Assembly: GCF_014197755.1 (NCBI RefSeq)
Contig: NZ_JACIGE010000001.1
Coordinates: 434,001-498,000, forward strand
DNA from: Rhodocyclus tenuis
GTDB taxonomy: Bacteria; Pseudomonadota; Gammaproteobacteria; Burkholderiales; Rhodocyclaceae
DNA: 64,000 nt
Direction: 5' to 3'
Part shown: piece after piece, positions 7,476 to 16,801 of the stretch
How positions within the stretch are numbered: the first letter of the stretch is position 1
How the letters are laid out: the number at the start of each line of letters is the position of its first letter
The notes under the pieces: model-generated
The model's database searches: none
Told to the model about the DNA's origin: nothing
The model's input: only the letters and a program-made list of their open reading frames with translations
Position numbers and translations under genes: made by a program

Positions 7476-10463
7476 ATGCGTAAGCTGCCCCCCTCGCCCG
7501 ACCGCGCCGAACCCGCCACCGCAGCGCCCGTGCCGGCAACGGGAAAAGACGAAGCCGTACTGCGCGCGCTGCTTGATGCGCTGCCGTTGCGTCTTTTCGT
7601 CAAGGACCGCCAGTCGAATTATCTGTTCTGCAACCGGACCTACGCCAGCGTGCTCGGCCTGAGCGGCGAGTCGATGGCCGGGCGAAACGATTACGCTTAT
7701 TTCCCCGCTGAACTCGCCAGCCGTTACCGCGGCGATGACCAGCGGGTGATGAGCGAGCGGATCACGCTCAGCCAGGAAGAACCCTTCCACCTCGACGGTC
7801 AGCCTGGCTGGATCCGCATTACTAAGCTTCCGTGGCTGGACGCGGCTGGCGAGGTCGGCGGCGTGATCGGCTACTTCACCGACATCACGCCGCACAAGCG
7901 CGCCGAAGCGCGTTACGAAACGATCATCCAGACCTCGCTCGACGCCTTCGTCATGGTCGGCAGCGACGCGCGCCTGCTCGAAGTCAATGACGCGAGCTGT
8001 CGCCTGACCGGCTATTCGCGCGACGAACTGCTGGCGATGACGCTGTTCGATCTTGAAGCGCAGCAGACCGCTGATGAAATTCAAGCCAATCTCACGCGCA
8101 TTACCCTGGGCGGCGGCGGCGTCTTCCAAAGCCATTGGCGCGAGCGCGGGGGCCGGCACATCCCGGTTGAGGTGAGCGTGCGCATGCTCGACGAAGGCAG
8201 CGGCGCGCACTTCTTCGCCTTCCTGCGCGACATCAGCGAGCGCAAGCGAACCGAGCAGGCACTGGCGCGCAAGACGGCGATGTACGCGCTGCTCAGCCGG
8301 GTGAACAACGCCATCGTCAAGACCACCGATGCGCAGACGCTGTTCGACGAGGTCTGTCGCGACGCGGTGGTGCTCGGCGGCTTTGCGCTGGCCTGGATCG
8401 GCCGGGCCGACGCTGACGGTCGCGTTCGTGTTGCCGCCCGCGCCGGCACCGAAAACTGCGCCGCCTACCCGGAAACTATCGCGATCAGTGTGTCGGCGGA
8501 GCTGCCCAGCGGACGCGGCGCCACCGGCACGGCGATCCGCGAGGAGCGGCCGGTGATCAGTCGCTACCTGCTGCAGGACGAGGACGCGCCGTGGCACGGG
8601 TCGGCCGAGCACTACGGGCTGCGTTCAAGCGTCGCGTTGCCGATCGGTGGCGGCGACTTCAGGGGAGCGCTGAACATCTACTCGCGCGTCGACGACCATT
8701 TCGACGAGGACATCTTCGCTCTGGTCAAGGAAGTCGCCGGCGACATCTCCTTCGCCCTGCGCAAGATTTCCGACACCGAGCAGCGCGAACGTGCCGAAGC
8801 GCAGCTGGCGCTGTACGCGCAGGTATTCGGTAACAGCAGCGACGGCATGACCATCACCGACGCCGACAACAACATCGTCGCCGTCAATCAGTCCTTCGTC
8901 GACATTACCGGCTACACGCGCGACGAGGCGCTCGGGCAGAACCCGCGCCTGCTGCGCTCCGGACGCCACGACCACCAGTTCTACCAGGACATGTGGCGTG
9001 CGCTGAACGAGCAGGGTTCCTGGCAGGGAGAGATCTGGAACCGGCGCAAGAATGGCGACCTGTTTCCGGAATGGGTGACGATCAATGTCGTGCGTGACCG
9101 CAGCGGCCGGATCACCAACCACTTCGCCGTGTTCAGCGATCTGGTGCAGAAGAAGGCTGCCGAAGAACTCAGCCGCCTGAAGCGTTTCGATGCGCTGACC
9201 GGTCTGCCCAATCCGGTGATGATGGAAGACCGCATCAGCGAAGCGATCGTACACGCGCAGCAGCACGGCCGTTACGTCGGTCTGTTGTTCATCAACATCG
9301 ACCATTTCCACATGGTCAACGATCTCTTCGGCCATGTCGCCGGCGATCAGGTGCTGCGCCAGAGTGCGCAACGTCTGGTCGACGTGGTCGGTCCGCGCGG
9401 CACCGCCTCGCGGTTTTCCGGCGATATTTTCGTCGTCGCCCTGCCCGACCTCAATGCCAGCAGCGAGATCAATCCGCTGGCGGCAGCGCTGTTGACGGCC
9501 ATTGCCGAGCCGTATTCGGTCGACGGACAGGCGATCAATCTCTCGGCACGCATCGGTATCGCGGTCTTTCCCAACGACGGCGACGACTTTGCCACGCTGA
9601 TGAAGAACGCCGATGCCGCTCTGCTTGATGCCAAGGTCGGCGGCAAGAACACTTTCCGCTTCTTCACCGCGCGCATGAACGAACACGCGCAGCGGCTGCT
9701 GACCATCGGCGGCGAATTGCGCGACGCCATCCGCGAGCGACGGCTGCTGCTGCACTACCAGCCACAGGTCGATCTCGGCAATGGCCGCATAGTCGGCTTT
9801 GAAGCACTGGTGCGCATCGCACATCCCGAGCGCGGACTGATTCCACCCGGCGAGTTCATTCCCATCGCCGAAGAGAACGGCATGATCAACGAACTCGGCA
9901 ACTGGGTCATCGACGAAGCCTGCCGACAGCGACGCGCCTGGCTCGACGCCGGCTTCGGCAACTTCGTCGTCGCCATCAATCTTTCGCCGCTGCAACTCGC
10001 CCAGCCTGGGCTGCCGTCTTTCATCGCCGGCGCGCTGACGCGGCACGGCCTGCCAGGTTACCTGATCGAGCTCGAGTTCACCGAGAGCGCGCTGATGCGC
10101 AGGGTCGAGCAAACGCTGGCGCTGATGAACGAATTCCGTTCGCTCGGCCTGCGCCTGTCGATTGACGATTTCGGTACCGGCTACTCCAGCCTCTCGTACC
10201 TGCGCCAGTTCCCGCTCGACAAGCTGAAGATCGACCAGTCCTTCGTGCGCAACCTCGCCGCGCGCGGCAGCGACGCCTCGATCGTGCAGGCGGTGATTGC
10301 GCTGGCCCGGGCACTGCGTCTTTCGACCATCGCCGAAGGCGTCGAAACCGAAGCGCAACGCGCCGAACTGCAACTGCTCGGCTGCGACGAGATGCAGGGC
10401 TATCTGTTCAGCCGCCCGCTGTCGGCGGCGACGGTGACGCCCCTGCTGCAGCGCTCCCGCTGA
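7476..10463 (+). CDS. PAS-PAS-GAF-PAS-GGDEF-EAL cyclic-di-GMP signalling protein
   Basis: This 995-residue protein probably hydrolyses cyclic di-GMP. In order there are PAS (about 28-145), PAS (about 145-265), GAF (about 275-430), PAS (about 435-560), a diguanylate-cyclase-like domain (about 565-725) and an EAL domain (about 735-985). The cyclase signature reads SGDIF where GGDEF is expected, so synthesis is unlikely. The EAL domain keeps FEALVR, the ENGMI loop, DDFGTGYSSLSYL and KIDQSFV, so phosphodiesterase activity is likely. There is no transmembrane segment, so the protein is cytosolic. The start at 7476 (MRKLPPSP) is set by the promoter; an in-frame ATG at 7431 overlaps the -10 element. 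Confidence 0.9.
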   Translation: MRKLPPSPDRAEPATAAPVPATGKDEAVLRALLDALPLRLFVKDRQSNYLFCNRTYASVLGLSGESMAGRNDYAYFPAELASRYRGDDQRVMSERITLSQEEPFHLDGQPGWIRITKLPWLDAAGEVGGVIGYFTDITPHKRAEARYETIIQTSLDAFVMVGSDARLLEVNDASCRLTGYSRDELLAMTLFDLEAQQTADEIQANLTRITLGGGGVFQSHWRERGGRHIPVEVSVRMLDEGSGAHFFAFLRDISERKRTEQALARKTAMYALLSRVNNAIVKTTDAQTLFDEVCRDAVVLGGFALAWIGRADADGRVRVAARAGTENCAAYPETIAISVSAELPSGRGATGTAIREERPVISRYLLQDEDAPWHGSAEHYGLRSSVALPIGGGDFRGALNIYSRVDDHFDEDIFALVKEVAGDISFALRKISDTEQRERAEAQLALYAQVFGNSSDGMTITDADNNIVAVNQSFVDITGYTRDEALGQNPRLLRSGRHDHQFYQDMWRALNEQGSWQGEIWNRRKNGDLFPEWVTINVVRDRSGRITNHFAVFSDLVQKKAAEELSRLKRFDALTGLPNPVMMEDRISEAIVHAQQHGRYVGLLFINIDHFHMVNDLFGHVAGDQVLRQSAQRLVDVVGPRGTASRFSGDIFVVALPDLNASSEINPLAAALLTAIAEPYSVDGQAINLSARIGIAVFPNDGDDFATLMKNADAALLDAKVGGKNTFRFFTARMNEHAQRLLTIGGELRDAIRERRLLLHYQPQVDLGNGRIVGFEALVRIAHPERGLIPPGEFIPIAEENGMINELGNWVIDEACRQRRAWLDAGFGNFVVAINLSPLQLAQPGLPSFIAGALTRHGLPGYLIELEFTESALMRRVEQTLALMNEFRSLGLRLSIDDFGTGYSSLSYLRQFPLDKLKIDQSFVRNLAARGSDASIVQAVIALARALRLSTIAEGVETEAQRAELQLLGCDEMQGYLFSRPLSAATVTPLLQRSR

Positions 10464-10496
10464 AGCGACAGGCGCGCGCTCGAGAGCTCGAGCGTC

Positions 10497-10541
10497 GCAA
10501 CAATTTGCAAAGCTCCGGCGACACTCTGAAATCCTTTGCAA
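10497..10541 (+). promoter_or_regulatory. Paired TTTGCAA motifs upstream of the Spy-like gene
   Basis: GCAACAATTTGCAA (10497-10510) is identical to the motif at 7347. A second TTTGCAA lies at 10535-10541, with 31 bases between equivalent positions, about three helical turns. The pair ends about 95 bases before the Spy-like ATG, a suitable distance for a regulator site. The regulator encoded convergently at 11218-12825 is a candidate. Confidence 0.5.
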
Positions 10542-10635
10542 TGGCCCGGTCCGGAAAATGCCTCCATCGACGCCCGCCAGCGCAAGCCGCGTTGGCGAGT
10601 GGCGCCGAGACCCGCCATGAGATGAGGACAGCCCC

Positions 10636-11190
10636 ATGAACACCTTCAATTCCAGCAGCAACCCCGCTGTGCGTCGCTTTCTTGCCGCCGCCGCACTCGG
10701 CCTTGGCCTCGGCGCCGCCGGCGCCAGTTTCGCCGTCCCCCCCGGACCGGGCGAGAACGGCGCCGCCTGCGGCGAATGGAACGCGGCGCAGCATCACGCC
10801 CGGCACGGCCGCGATTTCGGCCGTAGCCTCGCCCGCCTGCATGACGAACTCAAGCTTGACGCGAAGCAGGAAGCACTCTGGAAGACCGCTGAACAGAGCC
10901 AGCGCGAAGCGCGCAAGGACGTCGGCGAACGCCTGCGCGATGAACAGAGGAAGACACTCGCCGCGCTTGACGCCCCCGGTGCCGACCTGCGCAGCGTACT
11001 TGCACGCATGGACGAACTGCGCGCCGAGGGTGACAAGCGCCGCCTGGCCGAGCGCGAACGCTGGCTGGCGGTTTACGACAGCCTCAATCCGACGCAGCAG
11101 GAACAGGCGCGTGCCTTCTTGCGCAAGCTGATCGACGGCGGCAATCGTCAGGGCCCCGCGGACGAGCGTCGCGGTCCGCCCCGCCGCTAG
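10636..11190 (+). CDS. Spy/CpxP-like periplasmic protein (LTxxQ family)
   Basis: The 184-residue protein has a signal peptide (hydrophobic stretch about 14-33, ending ASFA). The mature chain is charged and helical, with two LTxxQ-like repeats: LKLDAKQEALWKTAE and LNPTQQEQARAFLRKL. Such proteins (CpxP, Spy, ZraP) are periplasmic chaperones or stress modulators, often controlled by two-component systems. The start is ATG 10636, preceded by GATGAGGACAG. It converges on the ScfR-type regulator gene. TTTGCAA motifs upstream suggest dedicated regulation. Confidence 0.85.
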   Translation: MNTFNSSSNPAVRRFLAAAALGLGLGAAGASFAVPPGPGENGAACGEWNAAQHHARHGRDFGRSLARLHDELKLDAKQEALWKTAEQSQREARKDVGERLRDEQRKTLAALDAPGADLRSVLARMDELRAEGDKRRLAERERWLAVYDSLNPTQQEQARAFLRKLIDGGNRQGPADERRGPPRR

Positions 11191-11204
11191 GCTTCCAAGC
11201 GCCC

Positions 11205-11245
11205 CGCGCTGGCCGGATCAGGACATTGAGGATCCGGCCAGCGCG
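11205..11245. terminator. 15-base perfect inverted repeat between convergent genes
   Basis: Arms at 11205-11219 and 11231-11245 are perfectly complementary around an 11-base loop. The hairpin sits between the Spy-like gene (+) and the regulator gene (-). It contains that gene's stop codon and its last codons. There is no T-run, so termination would rest on stem strength; it could act on both transcripts. Confidence 0.55.
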
Positions 11246-12825
11246 GTCGTCGGCGCACCGACGACCGGATCGGCCTGGCGGTAGGCGCAGTCACTGCGGA
11301 CGCAGACGCGGCAGGTCTGCCCGACCGGCGTCGCGCGTGCCTGTGCCGACAGATCGATCCCTTCGCCATACACCAGCGCAGCGGCATGACGCGCGTCGCA
11401 TACGAGCATGATCGACATGAAATGCTGCGGCATGCCGAAGGCCGAACGCTCCTTTTCGACCGCCCGCGCCAGCAGCAGGAAGCGCTCGCCACCGGGCATC
11501 TCGACCAGCTGCCGCAACAGCGCACCGGGCGTCTGGAAAGCGCGATAGACCGCCCACAGCGGACAGCCGGTTCCGTAGCGCGGCAAGGGCAGACCCGGCA
11601 GCGGAAAACGCTTGGTCACGTGTCCCGCCGGGTCGGAACGCATGTAGCCGAAACGCACGCCTGCGGCGCCGGGGCGACGCAGACTGACCAGGCGGTGACA
11701 AACCTGTTCGAAGCTGGCGTTGAAGCGACGCGCGAGCAGGTCGATGTCGTAACGCGTCGCCTGCGCTGCCGCGAGAAACTCGGCATAGGGCAGCAGCAGC
11801 GCACTGGCGGTATATGAGGACAGCGCGCGCGCGGCGCGTTGCCGCGACGCTGCCGAGGTGAGCACCGGCGAAGCGGCAATTTCGGCAGCAATCGCCTCGC
11901 CGGCGCCGAGTTCGGCCGCCAGCCGTGCCAGTTCGAAACGGCGGCTCGCTTCGGGAGCGAGCTCGAGCAACTCGAACACGCGCGTCTGCCGATCGAAGTG
12001 CGACACGCGCCGGCGCGGCGAAGCGCCAGCGCCTCCGGGCAAGGGCGACGAGCGCACCTGTACCCGGTGCACTTCCTCAAGGTGGTCGACCAGCGCGCTC
12101 TCGAGGTGTCCGCTGCGCAGACCGATCTCGCTCTGCAGGGACTCGGCGACGCGTTCGAACTGCGGAAAGTGGTTGTCGTGGCTGACGACAAAGTCCTCCA
12201 GCTCCTCGATCGGTGTCAGCGGACGCGGTGCCGACGGCGTCTTCGCCAGATAGCCGGCCAGCGTTTGCGTCACCGCGGCAAGGCGGCGGCTGTCGTCGGC
12301 AATGTCGGCGATGACATCTTCGCGCAGCGCCGGAGCCGGTCCAGCCAAGCGCCCCAACTGGTCGACAGCGAGGCGTATCGAAGCGATGTGGGCAGACATT
12401 TCCTGCACCGTTTCGCCGAGAAAAGGATCGCGCGCGTAGCGATCCGACAAGGCGGCAACGACCTCGTTGCGCTCGCTACAGGCCCGGTGCAGCTTGACGA
12501 TGGCGTGTGCCCAGGGCGCGTGCTGCGCTACCAGATCGGCAGCCGACGTCGCTGCGAGTGCGGGCGAGGCAAGCAGCGGGTCGGCAGCAATCTCGGCCAG
12601 TTCGTGCAGCAGGCGACGCTCGGCGGCGCCGTCGAAGCGTTCGATCGGCAGCTCAAGCGCGTCGGCAACGCGTTTCAGCAAGGCACCGCCGATATTGCGC
12701 CGGTCACTCTCGATCAGATTGAGATAGGAAGCAGAAATACCGCAGCGTTCTGCCAGCGCGGCCTGCGTGATGCCGAGGTTTTTCCGGTGCTCGCGAATCT
12801 TGCTGCCGATGCGGATACGTGCCAC
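11218..12825 (-). CDS. ScfR/RamB-type XRE-family transcriptional regulator
   Basis: This 535-residue regulator has an N-terminal helix-turn-helix of XRE type (about 8-62; NLGITQAALAERCGISASYL, then NLIESDRRNIGGAL). A middle IrrE/peptidase-like region follows (about 290-400; YAEFLAAAQATRYDIDLLARRF). The C-terminal cysteine-containing domain is the one seen in short-chain fatty acyl-CoA regulators (GTGCPLWAVYRAFQTPG and RVCVRSDCAYRQADPV). The family includes RamB and PccR, which control acetate, propionate or glyoxylate-cycle genes. The start is GTG 12825, backed by GGGAGGGG. No acyl-CoA enzyme genes lie nearby, so its targets here are unknown. A TTTACAA site 43-60 bases upstream suggests autoregulation. 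Confidence 0.88.
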   Translation of the reverse strand: MARIRIGSKIREHRKNLGITQAALAERCGISASYLNLIESDRRNIGGALLKRVADALELPIERFDGAAERRLLHELAEIAADPLLASPALAATSAADLVAQHAPWAHAIVKLHRACSERNEVVAALSDRYARDPFLGETVQEMSAHIASIRLAVDQLGRLAGPAPALREDVIADIADDSRRLAAVTQTLAGYLAKTPSAPRPLTPIEELEDFVVSHDNHFPQFERVAESLQSEIGLRSGHLESALVDHLEEVHRVQVRSSPLPGGAGASPRRRVSHFDRQTRVFELLELAPEASRRFELARLAAELGAGEAIAAEIAASPVLTSAASRQRAARALSSYTASALLLPYAEFLAAAQATRYDIDLLARRFNASFEQVCHRLVSLRRPGAAGVRFGYMRSDPAGHVTKRFPLPGLPLPRYGTGCPLWAVYRAFQTPGALLRQLVEMPGGERFLLLARAVEKERSAFGMPQHFMSIMLVCDARHAAALVYGEGIDLSAQARATPVGQTCRVCVRSDCAYRQADPVVGAPTTALAGSSMS

Positions 12826-12867
12826 TCGAACCCCTCCCGTGCAAGGCTGCTGAAGGCGACAAACGTT

Positions 12868-12885
12868 GTCAATAATTTACAAAAG
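12868..12885. promoter_or_regulatory. TTTACAA variant motif upstream of the ScfR-type regulator
   Basis: GTCAATAATTTACAAAAG aligns without gaps to the motifs at 7346-7363 and 10496-10513 (shared pattern CAAYAATTTRCAA). It lies in the divergent promoter region between the regulator and the ABC transporter binding-protein gene, so it could serve either one. Confidence 0.45.
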
Positions 12886-13043
12886 CGAAGGTCGTTTTTG
12901 AAAAATGTTGACGACATTCGGCCGGCAAGTCAATTACGTATTGAATGATTGATTGCACTATGCGAACCTTGCGGCGCTGATTATCGGGATCAATTCGCAT
13001 GTCCCGGTGGTACAAGCCCCTAAAAAAACTACGGAGACAAATG

Positions 13044-14375
13044 ATGGAAAACCAGAATCGCCGCACCGTGCTGAAAGGAATGGCTGTCACCGGCGCCAGC
13101 ATCGCCGCGCCGAGCTTCTTCGTTCGCAACGCCTGGGCCGCCGACTTCCGCAACGACCCGAGCAAGAGCAAGACCGCCAAGTTCGGTTTCACCGTCCCCT
13201 TGAGCGGCGCTTACGCCGACGAGGGCGCCGACGAAGTGCGCGCCCTCGAACTCGCCGTCAAGCACCTCAACGGCGAAGGCGACGGCGGCATGCTGAAGAC
13301 CTTCAAGCCTTCCGTGCTCAAGGGCAACGGCGTTCTCGGCAAGAAGATCGAGTACGTCACCGGCGACACGCAGACCAAGTCCGACATGGCACGCTCGGTT
13401 GCCAAGCGCATGGTCGAAAAGGACGGCGTCATCATGTGGACCGGCGGCTCGTCCTCCGGCGAAGCCGTCGCCATGTCGGCGCTGGCGCAGGAAATCGGCG
13501 TCATCTTCATGTGCGGCCTGACGCACTCCAACGACACCACCGGCAAGGACAAGCGCCGCTACGCCTTCCGCCACTTCTTCAACGCTTACATGTCGGGCAA
13601 GGCGCTCGGCCCGGTGCTGGCCAAGGAATACGGCAAGGAACGCAAGGCCTACCACCTGACCGCCGACTACACCTGGGGCTGGACGCAGGAAGAGTCGATG
13701 AAGAACTCGACCGAAGCGCTCGGCTGGAAGACCACCGCCGCGGTACGCACGCCGCTCGGCGCCGGCGACTTCTCGCAGTACATCACGCCGGTGCTCAACT
13801 CGGGCGCCGACGTGCTGATCCTCAACCACTACGGCAAGGACATGATCAACTCGCTGACGCAGGCGGTGCAGTTCGGCCTGCGCGACAAGATGGTCAACGG
13901 CAAGAAGTTCGAGATCGTCGTGCCGCTCTTTTCCGAACTGATGGCGCAGGGTGCCGGCGATGCGATCAAGGGCATCCTCGGCACGTCCAACTGGGACTGG
14001 CAACTGCCCGACGCGGCGACCAAGGCTTTCGTCAAGTCCTTCGGCGCCGCCTACGGCCAGCCGCCGTCGCAGGCCGCGCAGACCTGCTATGTGCAGGCGC
14101 TGCTCTACGCCAACGCCTGTGAAATGGCCGGAACGTTCTACCCGCCCGAAGTGATCAAGCAGCTCGAAGGCTTCAAGTTCGACGGACTGGGTAACGGGCC
14201 GACCGAATACCGCGCCGCCGATCACCAGTGCATGAAGGACGTGCTGGTCGTTCGCGGCAAGCAGAAGCCGACGAACAAGTTCGATCTGCTCGAAGTGGTC
14301 CAGGTCGTTCCGCGTTCGGCGGTCGAGTACGACCCGAAGATCTTCGGCGGCGAACTCGGCCCCTACACGGTCTAG
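13044..14375 (+). CDS. Branched-chain-amino-acid-type ABC transporter substrate-binding protein, Tat-exported
   Basis: This 443-residue periplasmic binding protein is of the LivJ/UrtA class. The N-terminus carries a twin-arginine signal (NRRTVLKGM, hydrophobic core, then AWAA). The mature part has the type I fold (FGFTVPLSGAYADEGADEV; VIMWTGGSSSGEAVAMSALA). ATG at 13044 is preferred to 13041 because GGAG at 13033-13036 is then seven bases away. It heads the operon with two permease and two ATPase genes. The ligand cannot be told: the family covers leucine-type amino acids, urea, amides and short carboxylates, and no catabolic gene adjoins. Confidence 0.9.
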   Translation: MENQNRRTVLKGMAVTGASIAAPSFFVRNAWAADFRNDPSKSKTAKFGFTVPLSGAYADEGADEVRALELAVKHLNGEGDGGMLKTFKPSVLKGNGVLGKKIEYVTGDTQTKSDMARSVAKRMVEKDGVIMWTGGSSSGEAVAMSALAQEIGVIFMCGLTHSNDTTGKDKRRYAFRHFFNAYMSGKALGPVLAKEYGKERKAYHLTADYTWGWTQEESMKNSTEALGWKTTAAVRTPLGAGDFSQYITPVLNSGADVLILNHYGKDMINSLTQAVQFGLRDKMVNGKKFEIVVPLFSELMAQGAGDAIKGILGTSNWDWQLPDAATKAFVKSFGAAYGQPPSQAAQTCYVQALLYANACEMAGTFYPPEVIKQLEGFKFDGLGNGPTEYRAADHQCMKDVLVVRGKQKPTNKFDLLEVVQVVPRSAVEYDPKIFGGELGPYTV

Positions 14376-14392
14376 TCAGGCTGTCTTCCTCC

Positions 14393-14435
14393 GGACAGGC
14401 GCCGGCCGCAACTCGCGGTCGGAGGGCGCCTGTCC
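14393..14435 (+). terminator. Strong hairpin between binding-protein and permease genes
   Basis: GGACAGGCGCC (14393-14403) pairs with GGCGCCTGTCC (14425-14435), and an inner CCGC/GCGG stem extends it. No T-run follows. In this position such stems usually act as partial terminators or protect the upstream mRNA 3' end, so that the binding protein is made in excess of the membrane parts. Confidence 0.5.
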
Positions 14436-14505
14436 GCCCCCCACGCTTATTGCGGGCTGCGCCCCCGGCAACGGGTGGCGCGCGCCTGCGTCACTACGCG
14501 CCCCT

Positions 14506-15522
14506 ATGGATTCCATCGTCCTCCAATTGCTCAACGGCCTCGACAAGGGCGGCGCCTACGCGCTCATTGCTCTCGGCCTGACCCTGATCTTCGGCACGCT
14601 CGGCGTCGTCAATTTTGCCCACGGTGCGCTGTTCATGCTCGGTGCCTTCTGCGCCGTCAGCTTTCAGAAGCTGCTGACCCTGTCCACCAAGGTCAAGGAC
14701 GAGAGCGTAACTTTCTTCGAAAGCTACACCGACGTTCCTTACCTGCAGATGTGGTTCGGCGACACCGGCATGAAGATCATCGACTATGCGGTACCGCTGT
14801 CGATCCTGTTCACCATCCCGGTGATGCTGCTGATCGGCGTCTCGCTCGAACGCGGGCTGATCCGCCACTTCTACCGGCGGCCGCATGCTGATCAGATTCT
14901 CGTCACCTTCGGGCTGGCGATCGTGCTGCAGGAGATCGTCAAATCCTACTTCGGCGCCAATCCGATCCCGCAGGCGGCGCCCGCGGCCTTCGCCGGCAGC
15001 GCCAACGTCGGCGAACTGCTCGGCCTTGGCGACTCGGTGGTCTATCCGTGGTGGCGCCTGATCTACTTCGCCTTCTCGGCAGCCGTCGTCGCCATCGTCT
15101 TCGCCTTCCTGCGCTACACCACCTTCGGCATGGTCGTTCGCGCCGGCATGCGTGACCGCGAAACGGTCGGCCTGCTCGGCATCAACATCCAGCGCCGGTT
15201 CACCATCGTCTTCGGCATGGCCGTCGTCGTCGCCGGCATCGCCGGCGCCATGTATACGCCGATCCTGCCGCCCGACTACCACATGGGAATGGATTTCCTG
15301 GTGCTGTCCTTCGTCGTTGTCGTCGTCGGCGGCATGGGCTCGCTGCCCGGCGCGGTGGCAGCAGGCTTCCTGCTCGGCATCCTGCAGTCCTTCGCGTCGA
15401 TGAACGAGATCAAGGGAATCATTCCGGGGATCGACCAGATCATCATCTACCTGATCGCCGTCGTCATCCTGCTGGTAAGGCCGCGTGGCCTGATGGGACG
15501 CAAGGGCGTCATGGAGGACTGA
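14506..15522 (+). CDS. livH: Branched-chain-type ABC transporter permease, LivH class
   Basis: This 338-residue polytopic inner-membrane protein has the LivH pattern: [20 protein letters not shown] at the N-terminus, then [13 protein letters not shown], and the ATPase-coupling region [20 protein letters not shown] segment of about 35 residues after the third helix ([13 protein letters not shown]) is longer than in E. coli LivH. It pairs with the LivM-class protein downstream. The symbol describes the class; the substrate is not proven. Confidence 0.9.
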   Translation: MDSIVLQLLNGLDKGGAYALIALGLTLIFGTLGVVNFAHGALFMLGAFCAVSFQKLLTLSTKVKDESVTFFESYTDVPYLQMWFGDTGMKIIDYAVPLSILFTIPVMLLIGVSLERGLIRHFYRRPHADQILVTFGLAIVLQEIVKSYFGANPIPQAAPAAFAGSANVGELLGLGDSVVYPWWRLIYFAFSAAVVAIVFAFLRYTTFGMVVRAGMRDRETVGLLGINIQRRFTIVFGMAVVVAGIAGAMYTPILPPDYHMGMDFLVLSFVVVVVGGMGSLPGAVAAGFLLGILQSFASMNEIKGIIPGIDQIIIYLIAVVILLVRPRGLMGRKGVMED

Positions 15523-15524
15523 CG

Positions 15525-15641
15525 ATGACACCGACCCTGTTCACTCGCGCCACCCGCCTGCAACAACCCGGCGGCACGGCGCTGCCGCAAGCCCCTGTCT
15601 CGACCTCCGTCAAGGACGGCCAAGAGGAATACCCATGCTGA
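15525..15641 (+). CDS. Possible 38-residue small protein between livH and livM
   Basis: An open frame starts at ATG 15525, two bases after the livH stop. GGAGG at 15513-15517 gives seven-base spacing. It ends TGA at 15639-15641, overlapping the livM start at 15635 by seven bases. The product is polar (begins [17 protein letters not shown], ends EEYPC) with no membrane helix. The frame could be a real small protein or a translated spacer coupling livH to livM. I do not recognise it. Confidence 0.35.
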   Translation: MTPTLFTRATRLQQPGGTALPQAPVSTSVKDGQEEYPC

Positions 15642-16792
15642 AACCCACTCCAAAAAACGACAACATCCTGTTCGCCTGCTTCGCGCTGGCGGTGCTGGCC
15701 ATGCCGGTCTGGCTGCAGCCTTTCGGCGCCGCCTATCCCGACCTGATGCAGAAGTTCGCCATCTACGGCATCTTCGCCATCGGCTTCAACATCCTGTTCG
15801 GGCTGACCGGCTACCTGTCCTTCGGTCACGCAGCCTTCCTTGGCGTCGGCTCCTATACCGCGGTATGGAGCTTCAAGCTCTTGTCGATGAACGTGCTGCC
15901 GGCGATCGCGCTGTCGATGGTCACCGCCGGCCTCTTCGCGCTGGTGATCGGCTACATGTGCCTGCGCCGCTCCGGAATCTACTTCTCGATCTTGACGCTG
16001 GCCTTCGCGCAGATGTCGTACAACATGGCCTACTCGGTACTGACGCCGATCACCAACGGCGAAACCGGACTGAAGATCGCGCAAACCGACCCGCGCGTTC
16101 TCGACGGCGTGTTCGGTGGCGCCGTCGAAGCCGGCGCCGTTCCCGCAGCCAACCTCTTCGGCATCGGCATGACCGGCTACGGCGGCTTCTACTTCTGTGC
16201 GGTGATCATGATCATCAGCTTCTACATCGCCCTGCGCATCACGCGCTCGCCGTTCGGGATGATGCTGAAGGCGATCAAGTCGAATCAGAACCGCCTGAAA
16301 TACACCGGCGTCAACACCAAGCCGTACGCGCTGCACGCCTTCGTCATCTCCGGCTGCTTCGCCGGACTGGCCGGTGCGCTGCTGGCGGTGACCGACCCGC
16401 TCGCCGGCGCCGAACGCATGCAATGGACGGCCTCCGGTCAGGTGGTGCTGATGACCATCCTCGGCGGTGCCGGTACGCTGCTCGGTCCGGTGCTCGGCGC
16501 GGCAATGATCAAGTACCTCGAAAACATCTTCTCCTCGTTCAACGAACAGGTGCTGCACGGCTTCTTCGGCTTCCTGCCCGACTTCATCGAAACGCCGGTC
16601 GTCGCCATCGCCAGCCTGTTCGTCGGCGAGGGCTGGGAACTGACCATGGGCGTCATGTTCATGGTGCTGGTGATCTTCCTGCCGGGCGGTGTCATGGAAG
16701 GCGTTCGCCGTATCTGGGCCTTTGTCCAGAAACGGACGAAGGGCAAGCCGGCAGCGGCCGAACCCGCCGCGCAAACCTCGACCGGCGCCTAG
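15635..16792 (+). CDS. livM: Branched-chain-type ABC transporter permease, LivM class
   Basis: This 385-residue permease shows the LivM-class motifs: [25 protein letters not shown] near the N-terminus, [15 protein letters not shown] in the middle, and the ATPase-contact region [22 protein letters not shown]. It has about ten hydrophobic helices. The C-terminal 20 residues are a charged, alanine-rich tail. AGAGGA precedes the ATG. It forms the membrane channel with the LivH-class protein. Confidence 0.92.
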   Translation: MLKPTPKNDNILFACFALAVLAMPVWLQPFGAAYPDLMQKFAIYGIFAIGFNILFGLTGYLSFGHAAFLGVGSYTAVWSFKLLSMNVLPAIALSMVTAGLFALVIGYMCLRRSGIYFSILTLAFAQMSYNMAYSVLTPITNGETGLKIAQTDPRVLDGVFGGAVEAGAVPAANLFGIGMTGYGGFYFCAVIMIISFYIALRITRSPFGMMLKAIKSNQNRLKYTGVNTKPYALHAFVISGCFAGLAGALLAVTDPLAGAERMQWTASGQVVLMTILGGAGTLLGPVLGAAMIKYLENIFSSFNEQVLHGFFGFLPDFIETPVVAIASLFVGEGWELTMGVMFMVLVIFLPGGVMEGVRRIWAFVQKRTKGKPAAAEPAAQTSTGA

Positions 16793-16801
16793 GGAGAAAA
16801 C

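Noticed and set aside
8625-10661. A 678-codon open frame on the minus strand
   Set aside because: It is antisense to the GGDEF-EAL gene, whose domains are unmistakable.
12940-12960. Sigma-54 promoter before the binding-protein gene
   Set aside because: TTGCA is present but there is no GG at the required distance upstream.
15509-16774. A 421-codon minus-strand frame across livM
   Set aside because: It is a codon-bias shadow of livM with Asp/Gln/His-rich low-complexity product.
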